Both the position numbers and the translations under genes were made by a program. From assembly GCA_947496555.1 (NCBI GenBank), contig CANMDH010000051.1:1-34081 (forward strand): a DNA stretch of 34,081 bases, written 5' to 3'. The notes under the pieces are model-generated. The model searched no databases and had not been told where the DNA came from. It saw only the letters and a list, made by a program, of their open reading frames with translations. Below are positions 23,650 to 32,251 of the stretch, piece after piece; positions within the stretch are counted from its first letter, which is position 1; the number at the start of each line of letters is the position of its first letter. Origin of the DNA: an uncultured Aquimarina sp. Its GTDB lineage: Bacteria > Bacteroidota > Bacteroidia > Flavobacteriales > Flavobacteriaceae.

Positions 23650-24510
23650 ATGAAAGTTCTACCTTTTAAAATACCGAAGGTTTCTACAGACACTCTTATT
23701 ATTCAGGAGGACAAAGGAGCTGTGTTTTACAATAAACTTCATCAGCATGAAGAGATTCAGATGTCGTTTATTTTATCTGGAGAAGGTAGTCTTATTGTTG
23801 GCGATACGATTACAAATTATAAGACTGGTGATATTCTAGTCTTTGGAAGTAGGGTACCGCATGTACTTAAAAGTGCTGCTTCCTATATCAAATCCCATAT
23901 GGTCTCTATTTTTTTTACTGAAGAGTCTTTTGGAAAGGGCTTTTTTGCACTTTCTGAATTTGATGATTTATCAATTTTTTTTAATGAGATACCCTATGGA
24001 ATTAAGATACTTTCAAATCAAGAAGCATTGCGAGAATTGTTTTTGGCTTTAGCAACTAATAAAAATAGATTAAATCGTTTTGTGATTTTTTTGCAGATTT
24101 TGAAATTGATTAGCACAGCAGATAGCGAAACAATTTCTTCAACAATCACCAAGAAAAACTATACAGATAATGAAGGTAAACGGATTGCCGTTGTTTTTGA
24201 GCTGGTGATGAATGATTTTTTTAGAGATATAAGCCTGAGTGAAGTTGCCAATGTTGCTAATATGACACCTAATGCATTTTGTAGGTATTTCAAACAGCGT
24301 ACTAACAAAACCTTTTTTCAGTTTTTGACAGAGGTAAGAATTGAAAATTCTTGTAATATCCTATCCAAAGATCAAGATATGTCGATTGCTGAAGCTTCGT
24401 ATGCAAGCGGATTTAAAAATTTATCTAATTTCAATAGAAAATTCAAAAAAATAAAAGGGGTAACCCCTTCTGGATTTAGAAAGAATTTACATTATCTCAA
24501 TTTAGAATAA
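23650..24510 (+). CDS. AraC-family regulator of the hydroxyproline operon
   Basis: A 286-residue regulator from the ATG at 23650; an upstream TTG at 23638 is an unlikely start. The N-terminal ~100 residues form a cupin-like sensing domain (LHQHEEIQMSFILSGEGS, with GDILVFGSRVPH). The C-terminal ~100 residues are the double helix-turn-helix: ISLSEVANVANMTPNAFCRY and MSIAEASYASGFKNLSNFNR. It is transcribed away from the catabolic operon with 128 bases between the starts, the usual layout for a local activator. The ligand is probably hydroxyproline or a pathway intermediate (inference). Confidence 0.9.
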   Translation: MKVLPFKIPKVSTDTLIIQEDKGAVFYNKLHQHEEIQMSFILSGEGSLIVGDTITNYKTGDILVFGSRVPHVLKSAASYIKSHMVSIFFTEESFGKGFFALSEFDDLSIFFNEIPYGIKILSNQEALRELFLALATNKNRLNRFVIFLQILKLISTADSETISSTITKKNYTDNEGKRIAVVFELVMNDFFRDISLSEVANVANMTPNAFCRYFKQRTNKTFFQFLTEVRIENSCNILSKDQDMSIAEASYASGFKNLSNFNRKFKKIKGVTPSGFRKNLHYLNLE

Positions 24511-24546
24511 TTTTAAAAACATCAAGCCTGGTGATTACTTAATTTT

Positions 24547-24978
24547 TTACAATTTAAGTCGATTGTTCATTGATATCTTTTCAGCTATTTTTCCACCTAT
24601 CCAAGCCATGGGAATATAAGCAATAACAATGTCTGTAATTGTAAACCAAACTGGTCCAGGTAGCATGAAGTTTACCATAATTCCTCCTAATAGAAATAAA
24701 CCACCAATAGCCAACGAAAACTTCATTTTATGGTTCACTGCAATTAAACCAGCAATAATTGCACCAGACAAAGTACCTATGGCATGGGCCAAAAAAGGAA
24801 AAATAAAATATTCGAACCCCAAGTTCGGCAATGCAGCCGCTAAATCGTCCATGTTATTGGGATCGATACCCTCTATCGGAATTAATGTATGTCCAGTTCG
24901 AACAAGGCTCAAATTGATAACACTACCAACTAGCCACCCGGCAATAATGGCTAGAATATTTTTAATTATTGGGTTCAT
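24547..24978 (-). CDS. Small four-helix membrane protein, conserved hypothetical
   Basis: A 143-residue integral membrane protein with four hydrophobic segments, approximately at residues 5-27, 54-80, 86-108 and 112-133. GAIIAGLIA and FLLGGIMVNFMLPGP are glycine-rich helix parts. No catalytic motif is visible. It is a widespread Bacteroidota hypothetical as I recall it, function unknown. It converges with the AraC gene across 36 bases and lies 108 bases downstream of the LysE-type gene. Confidence 0.75.
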   Translation of the reverse strand: MNPIIKNILAIIAGWLVGSVINLSLVRTGHTLIPIEGIDPNNMDDLAAALPNLGFEYFIFPFLAHAIGTLSGAIIAGLIAVNHKMKFSLAIGGLFLLGGIMVNFMLPGPVWFTITDIVIAYIPMAWIGGKIAEKISMNNRLKL

Positions 24979-25086
24979 AGTTATTTTTTAGTTCGTTTGA
25001 TATTATCAACAATTGATATACGAGGTTAAATGTCGCATTAAAGTATTCTGACTTTCTACATTCGTATTATAAACTTTGTTTTGCAG

Positions 25087-25716
25087 TTAGTTATTGGTTC
25101 GTTTTACCATTGATAGCATCAAACCACTAAAAATCAACAAAGTACCTATAATTCTATTCTGTAAATGTATCTTCTCTTTGTCCTCAAGATACTTTTTAAG
25201 CCTTGATGCAAATCGAACATAGATGAATAAGCAAATACCATCAATTACCAAATAGGTAATACCAAGAATAACAACTTGTGGTATAAATGCTAGATTTTGA
25301 TCAATAAATAACGGAAAAAGAGCAGCAAAAAATACTATCGCTTTTGGATTTGATGCTGACATAAAAAAACCTTCGCTATAAAGTTTAAAAAAACTTTTTT
25401 CATGATTCTTTCTTTTGAATTCACCTGTTTTAGGAGTCGAAATTATTTTCATGATTCCCATATAAATTAGATATCCCACACCAATCCACTTTATAAGACC
25501 AAAAATTTCTCCTGAAGAAATTACTATAGATGCCAAACCCAAAGATGATAAAATTATTTGTATAGAGTTTGCCGATAAATCTCCTAATATGGTCCCCATT
25601 GTTTTTCTTGATCCGTAACTCATACTGTTAGCTGCCGAAAGCAATACACTTGGTCCTGGAGTAACTCCTATGACCAAAACTGTTCCAATAAAAGAAACCC
25701 AAAGAGTTGTATTCAT
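25087..25716 (-). CDS. LysE/RhtB-family amino-acid exporter
   Basis: A 209-residue inner-membrane protein with about six hydrophobic segments. The N-terminal signature VIGVTPGPSVLLSAANSMSYG, shown here in two parts (VIGVTPGPSVLL and SAANSMSYG), with its TPGP motif, and the conserved SNPKAIVFFAALFPLFI in the middle, are diagnostic for LysE/RhtB transporters that export amino acids such as homoserine, threonine or lysine. Length is typical. The substrate cannot be told. It is flanked by a long intergenic region with the repeat motifs described for this block. Confidence 0.9.
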   Translation of the reverse strand: MNTTLWVSFIGTVLVIGVTPGPSVLLSAANSMSYGSRKTMGTILGDLSANSIQIILSSLGLASIVISSGEIFGLIKWIGVGYLIYMGIMKIISTPKTGEFKRKNHEKSFFKLYSEGFFMSASNPKAIVFFAALFPLFIDQNLAFIPQVVILGITYLVIDGICLFIYVRFASRLKKYLEDKEKIHLQNRIIGTLLIFSGLMLSMVKRTNN

Positions 25717-25744
25717 ATTGATCAGTTTTCTTGGTTGTTAAATG

Positions 25745-25810
25745 GTTTATAACCTTTTGTGTATGATTAGTGATGTGGTTGTGAAACCAATTTAGTAAAA
25801 AAGCAACTAA
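25745..25810. repeat. Intergenic repeat copy A (GTTTATAAC...GATTAG, GCAACTAA)
   Basis: 25745-25770 matches 32097-32122 at 24 of 26 bases (GTTTATAAC, two variable bases, TTTGTGTATGATTAG). It is followed by AATTTAGTAAA, also seen near 30534, and by GCAACTAA at 25803-25810. The 182-base gap 25717-25898 holds no gene. Confidence 0.6.
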
Positions 25811-25898
25811 CCAAAGAAAAATTTCAGGGTTTTTCCTGACGGCCCAAAAGTCAAGGAATTGCTAAGAGCATCTATTTTTTATCAGTAATTCTAATAAT

Positions 25899-26363
25899 TT
25901 ATAGTTTCTTCCAAAATATTACTTTGTCGTCATCTTTATCATAAAATTCGGGAATAATAGCTTGCTTGGTATAGTTGCATTTATGATAGAATTCTCGTGT
26001 AAGCGCAAAATCAGCCTTGCCTGATGTCTCTACGATTAAAATTCGATTCCCTCTTTCTCGTAATAGGTCCTCAATGTAGTTCATCATTTTTTTCCCGATT
26101 CCGCTACCTTGATAATCTTTCAGTACAGCAATTGCATATAAATTATAAGTGCCTTCGGTAAGCCTCTCGGGAGCACAATAGCCTATAGATATTGGCGTGT
26201 CATTATCTACTGTTGTAAACCAAATGTCTTTTGAAGAAGGGTTCGTTAGATAATCAGATATCATGTCATCGAGTAATTCTGACGGGAATAATTCGCTAGA
26301 GTCCAGGACTATTTTTAGTGCTTGTATGTCTTCTTTACTAATTTTTCTAATTTCTTTTTCCAT
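25899..26363 (-). CDS. GNAT-family N-acetyltransferase
   Basis: A 154-residue acetyltransferase that transfers the acetyl group of acetyl-CoA to an amine. The CoA-binding motif A is seen as [20 protein letters not shown] (Q/R-x-x-G-x-G/A pattern QGSGIG), followed by [20 protein letters not shown], with the Y-x-x-x-x-F style ending [14 protein letters not shown]. Length and layout are normal for single-domain GNATs. The substrate is unknown. It lies 40 bases downstream of an AraC-family gene on the same strand, which may regulate it. Confidence 0.9.
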   Translation of the reverse strand: MEKEIRKISKEDIQALKIVLDSSELFPSELLDDMISDYLTNPSSKDIWFTTVDNDTPISIGYCAPERLTEGTYNLYAIAVLKDYQGSGIGKKMMNYIEDLLRERGNRILIVETSGKADFALTREFYHKCNYTKQAIIPEFYDKDDDKVIFWKKL

Positions 26364-26403
26364 GTATAAAAATTTGAAGACAAATGTAGTTTGATGAAGT
26401 TCT

Positions 26404-27117
26404 TTAAAATTGTAAGATTCTGCTATTATAGGCTTTCGAGGGGGTGATTCCTAAAACTTTTTTAAAGGTATTGCTTAAATGTGCCTGGTCAAAGAAACCG
26501 CTTTGATGAGCAGCTTCTGTTAAGTTTACTCCTTCATTTAATATAAGATGAACTGATTTCTTTAATCTGCTCCAGACAAGGTATTTTTTTACTGAAATTC
26601 CAATATTTTCTTTGAATAAATGGGATAACCTGCTCTCGGATAGAAATATACTCGAAGTTAAAGTTGAAATCAATTTATCATACGCTAAAACCTCATTGTC
26701 AAGAACATTTAGACATTTTTGAATTCTATCATCTTTAACCTTTTTTAAATCATTATTTAGCGCAAATAATTTTGTCTTCTCTAAAAAGTCAGATTGTACA
26801 GTACCTTTTTTATCAATAAACATACCGTTTATTAGTTGAATTTCGTCTTGTTTTAAGAAAGAGCCAAATAATTCATTATTACTTTCGATCATCAATAATT
26901 TGGCAGTACAATTTTGAGATATTATTTTATGACGCAGGTTAGAATCAATAATTGCAAAAGTTACATTAGTTTCTTTTTGACCACCAGTTTCTAATGAAAA
27001 AGATCCATGTATAGCATATATAATTTCAATAGTGGGATGGGAATGATTTTCTGAGTTTAGGTCATTAATTTCAAAACTGTATATTCCTTTTTTTATGTCG
27101 AAATTAAATACTTTCAT
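26404..27117 (-). CDS. AraC-family transcriptional regulator
   Basis: A 237-residue regulator with a short cupin-like N-terminal domain ([20 protein letters not shown]) and a C-terminal AraC DNA-binding domain: [20 protein letters not shown] and [20 protein letters not shown], ending [13 protein letters not shown]. The last motif is the conserved end of the second HTH. It is upstream of the GNAT gene in the same direction with a 40-base gap, so the two could be an operon. Ligand and targets are unknown. Confidence 0.9.
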   Translation of the reverse strand: MKVFNFDIKKGIYSFEINDLNSENHSHPTIEIIYAIHGSFSLETGGQKETNVTFAIIDSNLRHKIISQNCTAKLLMIESNNELFGSFLKQDEIQLINGMFIDKKGTVQSDFLEKTKLFALNNDLKKVKDDRIQKCLNVLDNEVLAYDKLISTLTSSIFLSESRLSHLFKENIGISVKKYLVWSRLKKSVHLILNEGVNLTEAAHQSGFFDQAHLSNTFKKVLGITPSKAYNSRILQF

Positions 27118-27293
27118 TACATATAAATACTTCGTTCCATAATGATATAAAATGGTTCATAAGACTTGCTGCATAATTTTATACTGTGGTTTAAGATAGC
27201 AAAATTGCAAATAATTTAGTTGCAATTGGTTATATACACGATTTCGGAACGGTCTTAATAAATACTTGTTTGATGATTTTTATGTTGTGACGG

Positions 27294-28337
27294 TTATATT
27301 TTTTTATGAAGCCAACTTGCTATCTCATCCAGAAAACCATCGCATCTCTTCCAGGGTAGATTATTGTCTTGGATCTCATAAAAGCCTCCGGTTTTACATT
27401 GAAATATATTATGATTACAGTCGGGAAATGATTTGACAGTTAAATCTGTATTTTGACCAAGTGTTCTTTCATACAAAGATTTGGTTTTGGTCCAATCAAC
27501 ATTTATGTCCTTCTCTCCAAATAAAGCTAAAACAGGACAGTTTACATTAGATAATATAGTCTCAAAATCCTTAACGTATACTATTAAACCAGATGCTTGG
27601 TCTAATTCTTGTCTCATAAAAGTCTTTTGGAACCCATAGTAGTCCTCTTCTGTCATCACCGCTCCATTATTGAATCGCAGCAGAAACTTATTCTTTCTGA
27701 GGTTTTTGGTAGCCTCCATGTAAGTTTCGAAATTTTTACCTGAATGACTTAAACGAACTCCTTCTCGTAATTCATCTATTAGTAAGCGAATGGTATCTTC
27801 GGGATGTCCGTTTATTCTTAAGTTTTGCTCCAATAGATACTCAAAGTTTTCTTTGTCATCTACGCCACTTACAGATATCCAAAATTTAATATCCTTATAT
27901 TGATTAATTACTAATGGATTTATCCATCCAGCCCTGCTTATGCCCCATAGGCCAATTTTGTTGGAACCTGGTATTTGCTCTTTCTTCAAAGTGTTGATTG
28001 CTGCTATTACTTCCAACGCACTATTTTGAACAGATTGATCATAATTAAAAGTACCTTGACTTTTGCCACACCCCATTTTGTCCCACATATAAACAGCATA
28101 CCCAGATTTGACGAATTGTGCTCTTACATCATAATACCAATCTTGTTCTACTGCATTAGTTTGCCCAGAACCGTGAACTATAATTACTAATCCTTTTGGG
28201 TCCTTAATTTCAGGAATATTTAGTACGCCATTAAGCATTATCTCTTCAAATTCAAATTCAAAAATTTCCTTTTTGATTTGAGCTCCAGAGCTTAATGTCA
28301 TCAAACCGATTATTAACAACAGTCCAAATTTCTTCAT
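27294..28337 (-). CDS. Exported alpha/beta-hydrolase
   Basis: A 347-residue hydrolase with a signal peptide (residues 1-19, MKKFGLLLIIGLMTLSSGA). It has the oxyanion HG loop IIVHGSGQT, the nucleophile motif GISRAG (G-x-S-x-x-G) in KIGLWGISRAGW, an acid near GEKDINVDW, and the catalytic histidine in FPDCNHNIF. A helical lid lies between about residues 180 and 260. It resembles the dienelactone-hydrolase/prolyl-oligopeptidase-like S9 group (esterases or peptidases). It probably acts in the periplasm. The ADP-ribosylglycohydrolase gene lies upstream, separated by a 76-base gap with a hairpin. Confidence 0.85.
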   Translation of the reverse strand: MKKFGLLLIIGLMTLSSGAQIKKEIFEFEFEEIMLNGVLNIPEIKDPKGLVIIVHGSGQTNAVEQDWYYDVRAQFVKSGYAVYMWDKMGCGKSQGTFNYDQSVQNSALEVIAAINTLKKEQIPGSNKIGLWGISRAGWINPLVINQYKDIKFWISVSGVDDKENFEYLLEQNLRINGHPEDTIRLLIDELREGVRLSHSGKNFETYMEATKNLRKNKFLLRFNNGAVMTEEDYYGFQKTFMRQELDQASGLIVYVKDFETILSNVNCPVLALFGEKDINVDWTKTKSLYERTLGQNTDLTVKSFPDCNHNIFQCKTGGFYEIQDNNLPWKRCDGFLDEIASWLHKKI

Positions 28338-28370
28338 AAAGTATTTTCAATTACTATCAATGATTTATAT

Positions 28371-28411
28371 AAGTGGTCGTTTCTATGGGCTTTGTAGAGT
28401 GTTAACCACTT
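28371..28411. repeat. Intergenic hairpin AAGTGGT/ACCACTT
   Basis: AAGTGGT (28371-28377) pairs with ACCACTT (28405-28411) around a 27-base loop. It fills the 76-base gap between the glycohydrolase stop and the hydrolase start. On the minus strand the stem is not followed by a T run, so it is not a clear terminator; it may be a dispersed element. Confidence 0.45.
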
Positions 28412-28413
28412 TT

Positions 28414-29760
28414 TTATTTAATTTGTTTCATAGGTATCTTCCAGATGTTTTTTTCTAAATCAAGCGTTCCCTTTATTTGCTCTTTCACAATCATATCTGT
28501 TATCAGGATTCCTTTTTTAGCCATATTATCGAATGAGTCGATACCATTATTAGGAAAATTTTGTCTGGTCCTATGTATATTAAACTTATTGGAGAATTTC
28601 CTGCCAAAAGCTTTTTCTATCCCTTCTTTTCCGATCATAAAACCAAGTAAACCACCCCATGTAGCAGTTGGATTATCAGAGTCCCATCCTGAAAGCGTTC
28701 CGATTTTTATGGTTTTCACTATGTCTCCTTCACCATAGAATAAGCTTACCAAACTTGATGCAAAGTTTATTCCTGCTGCAAAACAACCATTGCAGTACAA
28801 GTTCTTGGAAGTAATATCGTATCCATCTTCTTGATTGACTTGGTATCTGAAGTAAATTGAATCTCTTGTTTGTTCCCATGGGATGCCCGATTCATACAAT
28901 TTTTTAGTGTAATCAAACATATAAGCGGGATATGAACTATCAGGAAGCACTGTTCGCGCTTGATTTGCCATCCAAAATAATTGTTTGCCAATGGGTATGC
29001 GTGTGTCTGCTTTTGATGCTAAAGAATGCAAAGTCACATAAAACTCTGAAATATTTTCAGCCTCTTCTCTAGCTGTTGTTTGGATAGGTAAATGAGCAAT
29101 TTTTAATGCAATGTCAGGTCTTGCGGGTGAGAATAATTCAAATATCTCGGTAGTTAATTGTGCATCAATCATTTCAAAATGTTCGTTGTTGGCGGGATTG
29201 CCTGTTTCGGGAGGTAAAACTCCATCTTTCATGAGATCAAATGCTTTTTGGTTTGAAACCCATAAAAAATTCTCTTCTTTCTCGTTAATGTGTTTTAACC
29301 ATCCATCACGTATTTGCTCTGGGGATAAAATACTATTTTGATTGGTATAAAGGAGATGCTGATACATATATTCTATATCCGTATCGTCATCTGCTCCCCA
29401 GATTTCAAGGGTGTCTTTAAACACAAAATTAATTGTCTCCGACAGGTCACTTGGAATACCCTCTCCCCAAATACTGGGTTGGTCAGGTTTTCCCCAGTCT
29501 TCTCTGGTATAAAAATCTCCGGTTTTAATTTCTCCGATGTTACCGATTTTATCCATCTCTGTAACCAACCCAGTCCAATTCGCAATACATTGTCCTAACC
29601 AAAAGCCATATAATTGATCATGGTATTTATCTCGCGAAATGACTATATACTCACTGGGCTCTTCAATAGATGAAATTTCCTTTTTGTTTGTCTTTTTGTG
29701 TTTATTGTCGCAAGAGAAAAACATTATCATGGATATTAATATTGTAATATGGAGTTTCAT
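28414..29760 (-). CDS. ADP-ribosylglycohydrolase-family lipoprotein
   Basis: A 448-residue protein with a lipoprotein signal (lipid-modified C17 in MIMFFSCDN). The ADP-ribosyl-GH fold is marked by YGFWLGQCIANWTGL near the start of the domain, the acidic metal site GADDDTDIEYMYQHL, and the C-terminal GWDSDNPTATWGGLLG with the D-x-D-x-x metal ligands. Family members remove ADP-ribose from proteins, or hydrolyse related glycosides. Exported lipoprotein forms are common in Bacteroidota, where ADP-ribose is not an obvious substrate, so a sugar or nucleoside role is possible. Single gene followed by the hydrolase. Confidence 0.85.
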   Translation of the reverse strand: MKLHITILISMIMFFSCDNKHKKTNKKEISSIEEPSEYIVISRDKYHDQLYGFWLGQCIANWTGLVTEMDKIGNIGEIKTGDFYTREDWGKPDQPSIWGEGIPSDLSETINFVFKDTLEIWGADDDTDIEYMYQHLLYTNQNSILSPEQIRDGWLKHINEKEENFLWVSNQKAFDLMKDGVLPPETGNPANNEHFEMIDAQLTTEIFELFSPARPDIALKIAHLPIQTTAREEAENISEFYVTLHSLASKADTRIPIGKQLFWMANQARTVLPDSSYPAYMFDYTKKLYESGIPWEQTRDSIYFRYQVNQEDGYDITSKNLYCNGCFAAGINFASSLVSLFYGEGDIVKTIKIGTLSGWDSDNPTATWGGLLGFMIGKEGIEKAFGRKFSNKFNIHRTRQNFPNNGIDSFDNMAKKGILITDMIVKEQIKGTLDLEKNIWKIPMKQIK

Positions 29761-29951
29761 CTGCTAATCCCTCTAATTTTCATTAATCTTCACTTTTTTG
29801 AATTCGTTATTCATGGACTTGTAACATTGAATACTTTGTTTAGTTTGAGAATACTGATATTTACTTATACCATTACAACTCAAAAGAAACATCAACATTA
29901 CCAAGTAAAAGATTTTTATGTTAAACATTTTTTAATTGGCTATAATGTCTG

Positions 29952-29975
29952 TATAGTGTATTTTAATACACTATA
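29952..29975. repeat. Intergenic palindrome TATAGTGTA/TACACTATA
   Basis: Nine-base perfect arms (29952-29960 and 29967-29975) around TTTTAA, 15 bases after the DinB-like stop. There is no T run on the minus strand, so an operator or weak terminator is equally possible. The 230-base gap 29761-29990 has nothing else that I can support. Confidence 0.5.
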
Positions 29976-29990
29976 TCTTGTTAACCTTTG

Positions 29991-30479
29991 TTATTCTTCT
30001 TTCAAATATTTTATGATGATTCCAAGTTGCCCTAAATGATAAATATCGTGATGTAGCATTCCGTTAATTACAAAACTGTACTTATAATTACCCTTAAAAT
30101 CTGTATCGTAATATTCCTTATTCAGAAATTGATCATCTTTTGATTCTAATAAATTAATCAATTCGATCAGCGTTTTATCATATTCCGATTTGATATATTG
30201 CCAACCCATTAATTCCAGTTTGTCATTAGTTAACCAGTTTTCCTCACAATCATCCGTTTTACTTCCTTTGCCTGTCTGAATCTTCAAGATTGTCTCTTTT
30301 CTCCACAATGTCAAATGGGAAATTATTTCTGCGATACTATGTAAACCTATAATCGGCCTATTAAAAACCGTATTTTCATCTACTTGATTCAATTTACTGG
30401 TAAATGTGCTACCAATCCATAATTTTCCATTTTGGACCTCTTTATATTGTTGAATAATGTTTTGGATTAGATATCTCAT
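29991..30479 (-). CDS. DinB-like metal-dependent protein
   Basis: A 162-residue protein from the ATG at 30479 (MRYLIQNIIQQYKEV); the longer reading starts at a TTG inside the intergenic repeat and is not used. It is a four-helix bundle of the DinB/YfiT type: GLHSIAEIISHLTLWRKETI and the C-terminal GMLHHDIYHLGQLGII hold the spaced histidines of the metal site. The DinB superfamily includes thiol transferases and many proteins of unknown function; the reaction cannot be assigned here. It stands alone between two intergenic elements. Confidence 0.82.
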   Translation of the reverse strand: MRYLIQNIIQQYKEVQNGKLWIGSTFTSKLNQVDENTVFNRPIIGLHSIAEIISHLTLWRKETILKIQTGKGSKTDDCEENWLTNDKLELMGWQYIKSEYDKTLIELINLLESKDDQFLNKEYYDTDFKGNYKYSFVINGMLHHDIYHLGQLGIIIKYLKEE

Positions 30480-30526
30480 TCTAATAAATGTCAAGGGTTC
30501 TTGTATGGTATCATTGTGTTGGTTGA

Positions 30527-30627
30527 GCAACTAATTTAGTAAATAAAACAGGTGATAGCTCTTTTGCGAGTGATTTTCCGAAGGGAAAATCCGAAGCAAT
30601 AAACGATACATGTTGTTTGCATTAGTT
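30527..30627. repeat. Intergenic repeat copy B with hairpin
   Basis: Bounded by AACTAAT (30529-30535) and ATTAGTT (30621-30627) as inverted ends. GCAACTAA (30527-30534) and AATTTAGTAAA match copy A. The centre forms a perfect hairpin GATTTTCC (30572-30579) / GGAAAATC (30584-30591). It lies exactly between the DinB-like start and the PD40 stop. Confidence 0.55.
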
Positions 30628-31515
30628 ATTTTTCATTTCACATTCTATGTTTACCCATTTCACATTCCAATTATTTTTTAATTGTTCACCGGTTGTAAAA
30701 AATAGAAATTTATTATCCGGTGTTACATATGGGTTTCCTTGCCCAAAATCATTTATTTTATCATTCAACCTTTTTGTATTTATCCATCCACCAACTCCAT
30801 CGCTGAAACTTATCATTAAGTCAAGTTGGTTTCCAATTGAGGCAAAAATTAGGTAATCTTCTTCTGGAGAAACATAAGGAGTGCATTTTCCAGCATTTGT
30901 AGTTAATAAAATTGAAGCTTTTTTTGCATTTTCAAACGTACCATTTATTTGTTTTGAATGATAAATATCCATTTCACTGTAGTCCAAATTACTCGAATGA
31001 AAATATAATGTTCCAGAATTTGTAATTATAGGATGAGAAACTAATTTGTCTCTCAAGTTTGGAATATCTACAAAAACTGGCTCTTTCCATTCTCCATTAA
31101 CTTTGTCTGATTTCCAGATATGCCAAGTTGAACTTATGCCATCAATATTAATGGGTCTTGTCGAACTGAAGTAAAGAGTATTTCCGTTTGGTGAAAAACT
31201 CATTCCATGTTCGTTATATTTACTGTTGAAAAATGTTTCTTTGGGTACAGACCAATTTGCGTTATTTTTTTTAATTACGTAGACTTGAAAATTCTCAAAG
31301 TTTTTATCAGAAATAGTAAAATAATATTCTTTTAAGTCGGGGCTAAATATCCCTTTGTGTATAATTTTATTTTGCGGAATTACATTTGGCTTAAATTCAA
31401 TAGGTACATCGTTTGGAATTTTTTCAGTTAAAAATAACGTTTTAGTATTCTCGTTTTCATTTTTACAACTCAAAAAGCTAATTGTGAATAGTAAGATAAT
31501 TTTGAGTTTTTTCAT
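30622..31515 (-). CDS. PD40 (TolB-like beta-propeller) lipoprotein
   Basis: A 297-residue lipoprotein from the ATG at 31515 (MKKLKIILLFTISFLSC, lipid-modified C17); an ATG at 31533 is possible. The body has PD40/WD40-like blades: IFSPDLKEYYFTI, MSFSPNGNTLYFSSTRP, YVSPEEDYLIFASIG and PYVTPDNKFLFFTTGEQ. The repeated S/T-P-D/N-G-x-x-L-F-F pattern is typical of periplasmic or outer-membrane beta-propellers. Role unknown; such proteins bind ligands or cell-envelope partners. It follows the GNAT gene by 38 bases on the same strand. Confidence 0.85.
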   Translation of the reverse strand: MKKLKIILLFTISFLSCKNENENTKTLFLTEKIPNDVPIEFKPNVIPQNKIIHKGIFSPDLKEYYFTISDKNFENFQVYVIKKNNANWSVPKETFFNSKYNEHGMSFSPNGNTLYFSSTRPINIDGISSTWHIWKSDKVNGEWKEPVFVDIPNLRDKLVSHPIITNSGTLYFHSSNLDYSEMDIYHSKQINGTFENAKKASILLTTNAGKCTPYVSPEEDYLIFASIGNQLDLMISFSDGVGGWINTKRLNDKINDFGQGNPYVTPDNKFLFFTTGEQLKNNWNVKWVNIECEMKNN

Positions 31516-31553
31516 TTCTTTTATTAATACCAATGGTTTGAATAAGGTGCGTT

Positions 31554-32090
31554 TTAATGCGCTTTATTTTTTGTTATAAGCTTTTTGTTACACCAATACC
31601 AGACGGCATCTTCACCACCAAGTTCATAGGGAGCAAATTTGTCGAATTCCATCCCAACTTTTTCCATCACTTTGATCGATGCTTTATTTTCTTTCATTGC
31701 AATTGCAATTATCTTCTTTAATTTGAGAGAGTCAAATCCATAAGTCAAAATTGCGCGAGATGCTTCCGTTGCTATACCTAGTCCCCAATATTCAGGCAAG
31801 AATCTATAACCAAGATCAATTTCATCAAATTCAGGAAGATATGCTAATCCTGCCCATCCAACAAATTGCATCCCATTCTTTAAAACAGTAGCCCACCTGC
31901 CAAATCCATACTTCTCATAATCGCTAATTCTTGAGCTTATTGCCTTTTCAATTTCTTCAATAGATTCGACCACAGGTTCCCCTGTATAATATTGTACTGC
32001 TGGATTAGAATGTAACTTAAATAGTTCCTCTTTGTCATCCAGAGTGATTTCTCTTAACAATAATCTTTCTGTTTCTATTAAAATTTTCAC
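31554..32090 (-). CDS. RimJ/RimL-type GNAT acetyltransferase
   Basis: A 178-residue acetyltransferase of the Acetyltransf_3 group. It begins ILIETERLLLREITLDD, the characteristic N-terminus, so the GTG at 32090 is chosen; the ATG at 32153 lies inside the intergenic repeat and its 21 extra residues match nothing. The CoA motif is YWGLGIATEASRAIL, and NKASIKVMEKVGMEFD is the usual C-terminal part. Such enzymes acetylate protein N-termini or small molecules; the substrate is unknown. It is followed after 38 bases by the PD40 gene. Confidence 0.85.
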   Translation of the reverse strand: MKILIETERLLLREITLDDKEELFKLHSNPAVQYYTGEPVVESIEEIEKAISSRISDYEKYGFGRWATVLKNGMQFVGWAGLAYLPEFDEIDLGYRFLPEYWGLGIATEASRAILTYGFDSLKLKKIIAIAMKENKASIKVMEKVGMEFDKFAPYELGGEDAVWYWCNKKLITKNKAH

Positions 32091-32096
32091 TTTATT

Positions 32097-32126
32097 GTTT
32101 ATAACGGTTTGTGTATGATTAGTTGC
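32097..32126. repeat. Intergenic repeat copy C
   Basis: GTTTATAAC, GG, TTTGTGTATGATTAG (32097-32122), then TTAGTTGC (32119-32126), the same motif family as copies A and B. It lies between the GNAT start and the IS91-type element. Confidence 0.6.
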
Positions 32127-32179
32127 GAAAAAGTACGCGAACACTTTCCACAATTGCTTATAGCCATTGTTGAACTAAA

Positions 32180-32223
32180 CCTAAAGGTAGTTTTTGAATA
32201 CGGCTGTATTGACTACCTTTAGG
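32180..32223. repeat. Terminal hairpin of the IS91-type element
   Basis: CCTAAAGGTAGT (32180-32191) pairs with ACTACCTTTAGG (32212-32223), and inside it AATAC (32197-32201) pairs with GTATT (32206-32210) around GGCT. The sequence just outside reads GAAC (32172-32175), an IS91-type target tetramer, though IS91 targets adjoin the other end. It is probably the transposase-proximal end. Confidence 0.55.
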
Positions 32224-32251
32224 ATAGATATTAACTTCTAAATTTCAAATT

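Noticed and set aside
25745-32126. A true integron with attC sites and IntI
   Set aside because: No clear R/L box pairs with the standard attC consensus were seen, and the only recombinase belongs to an IS91-type element rather than an IntI with its extra domain.
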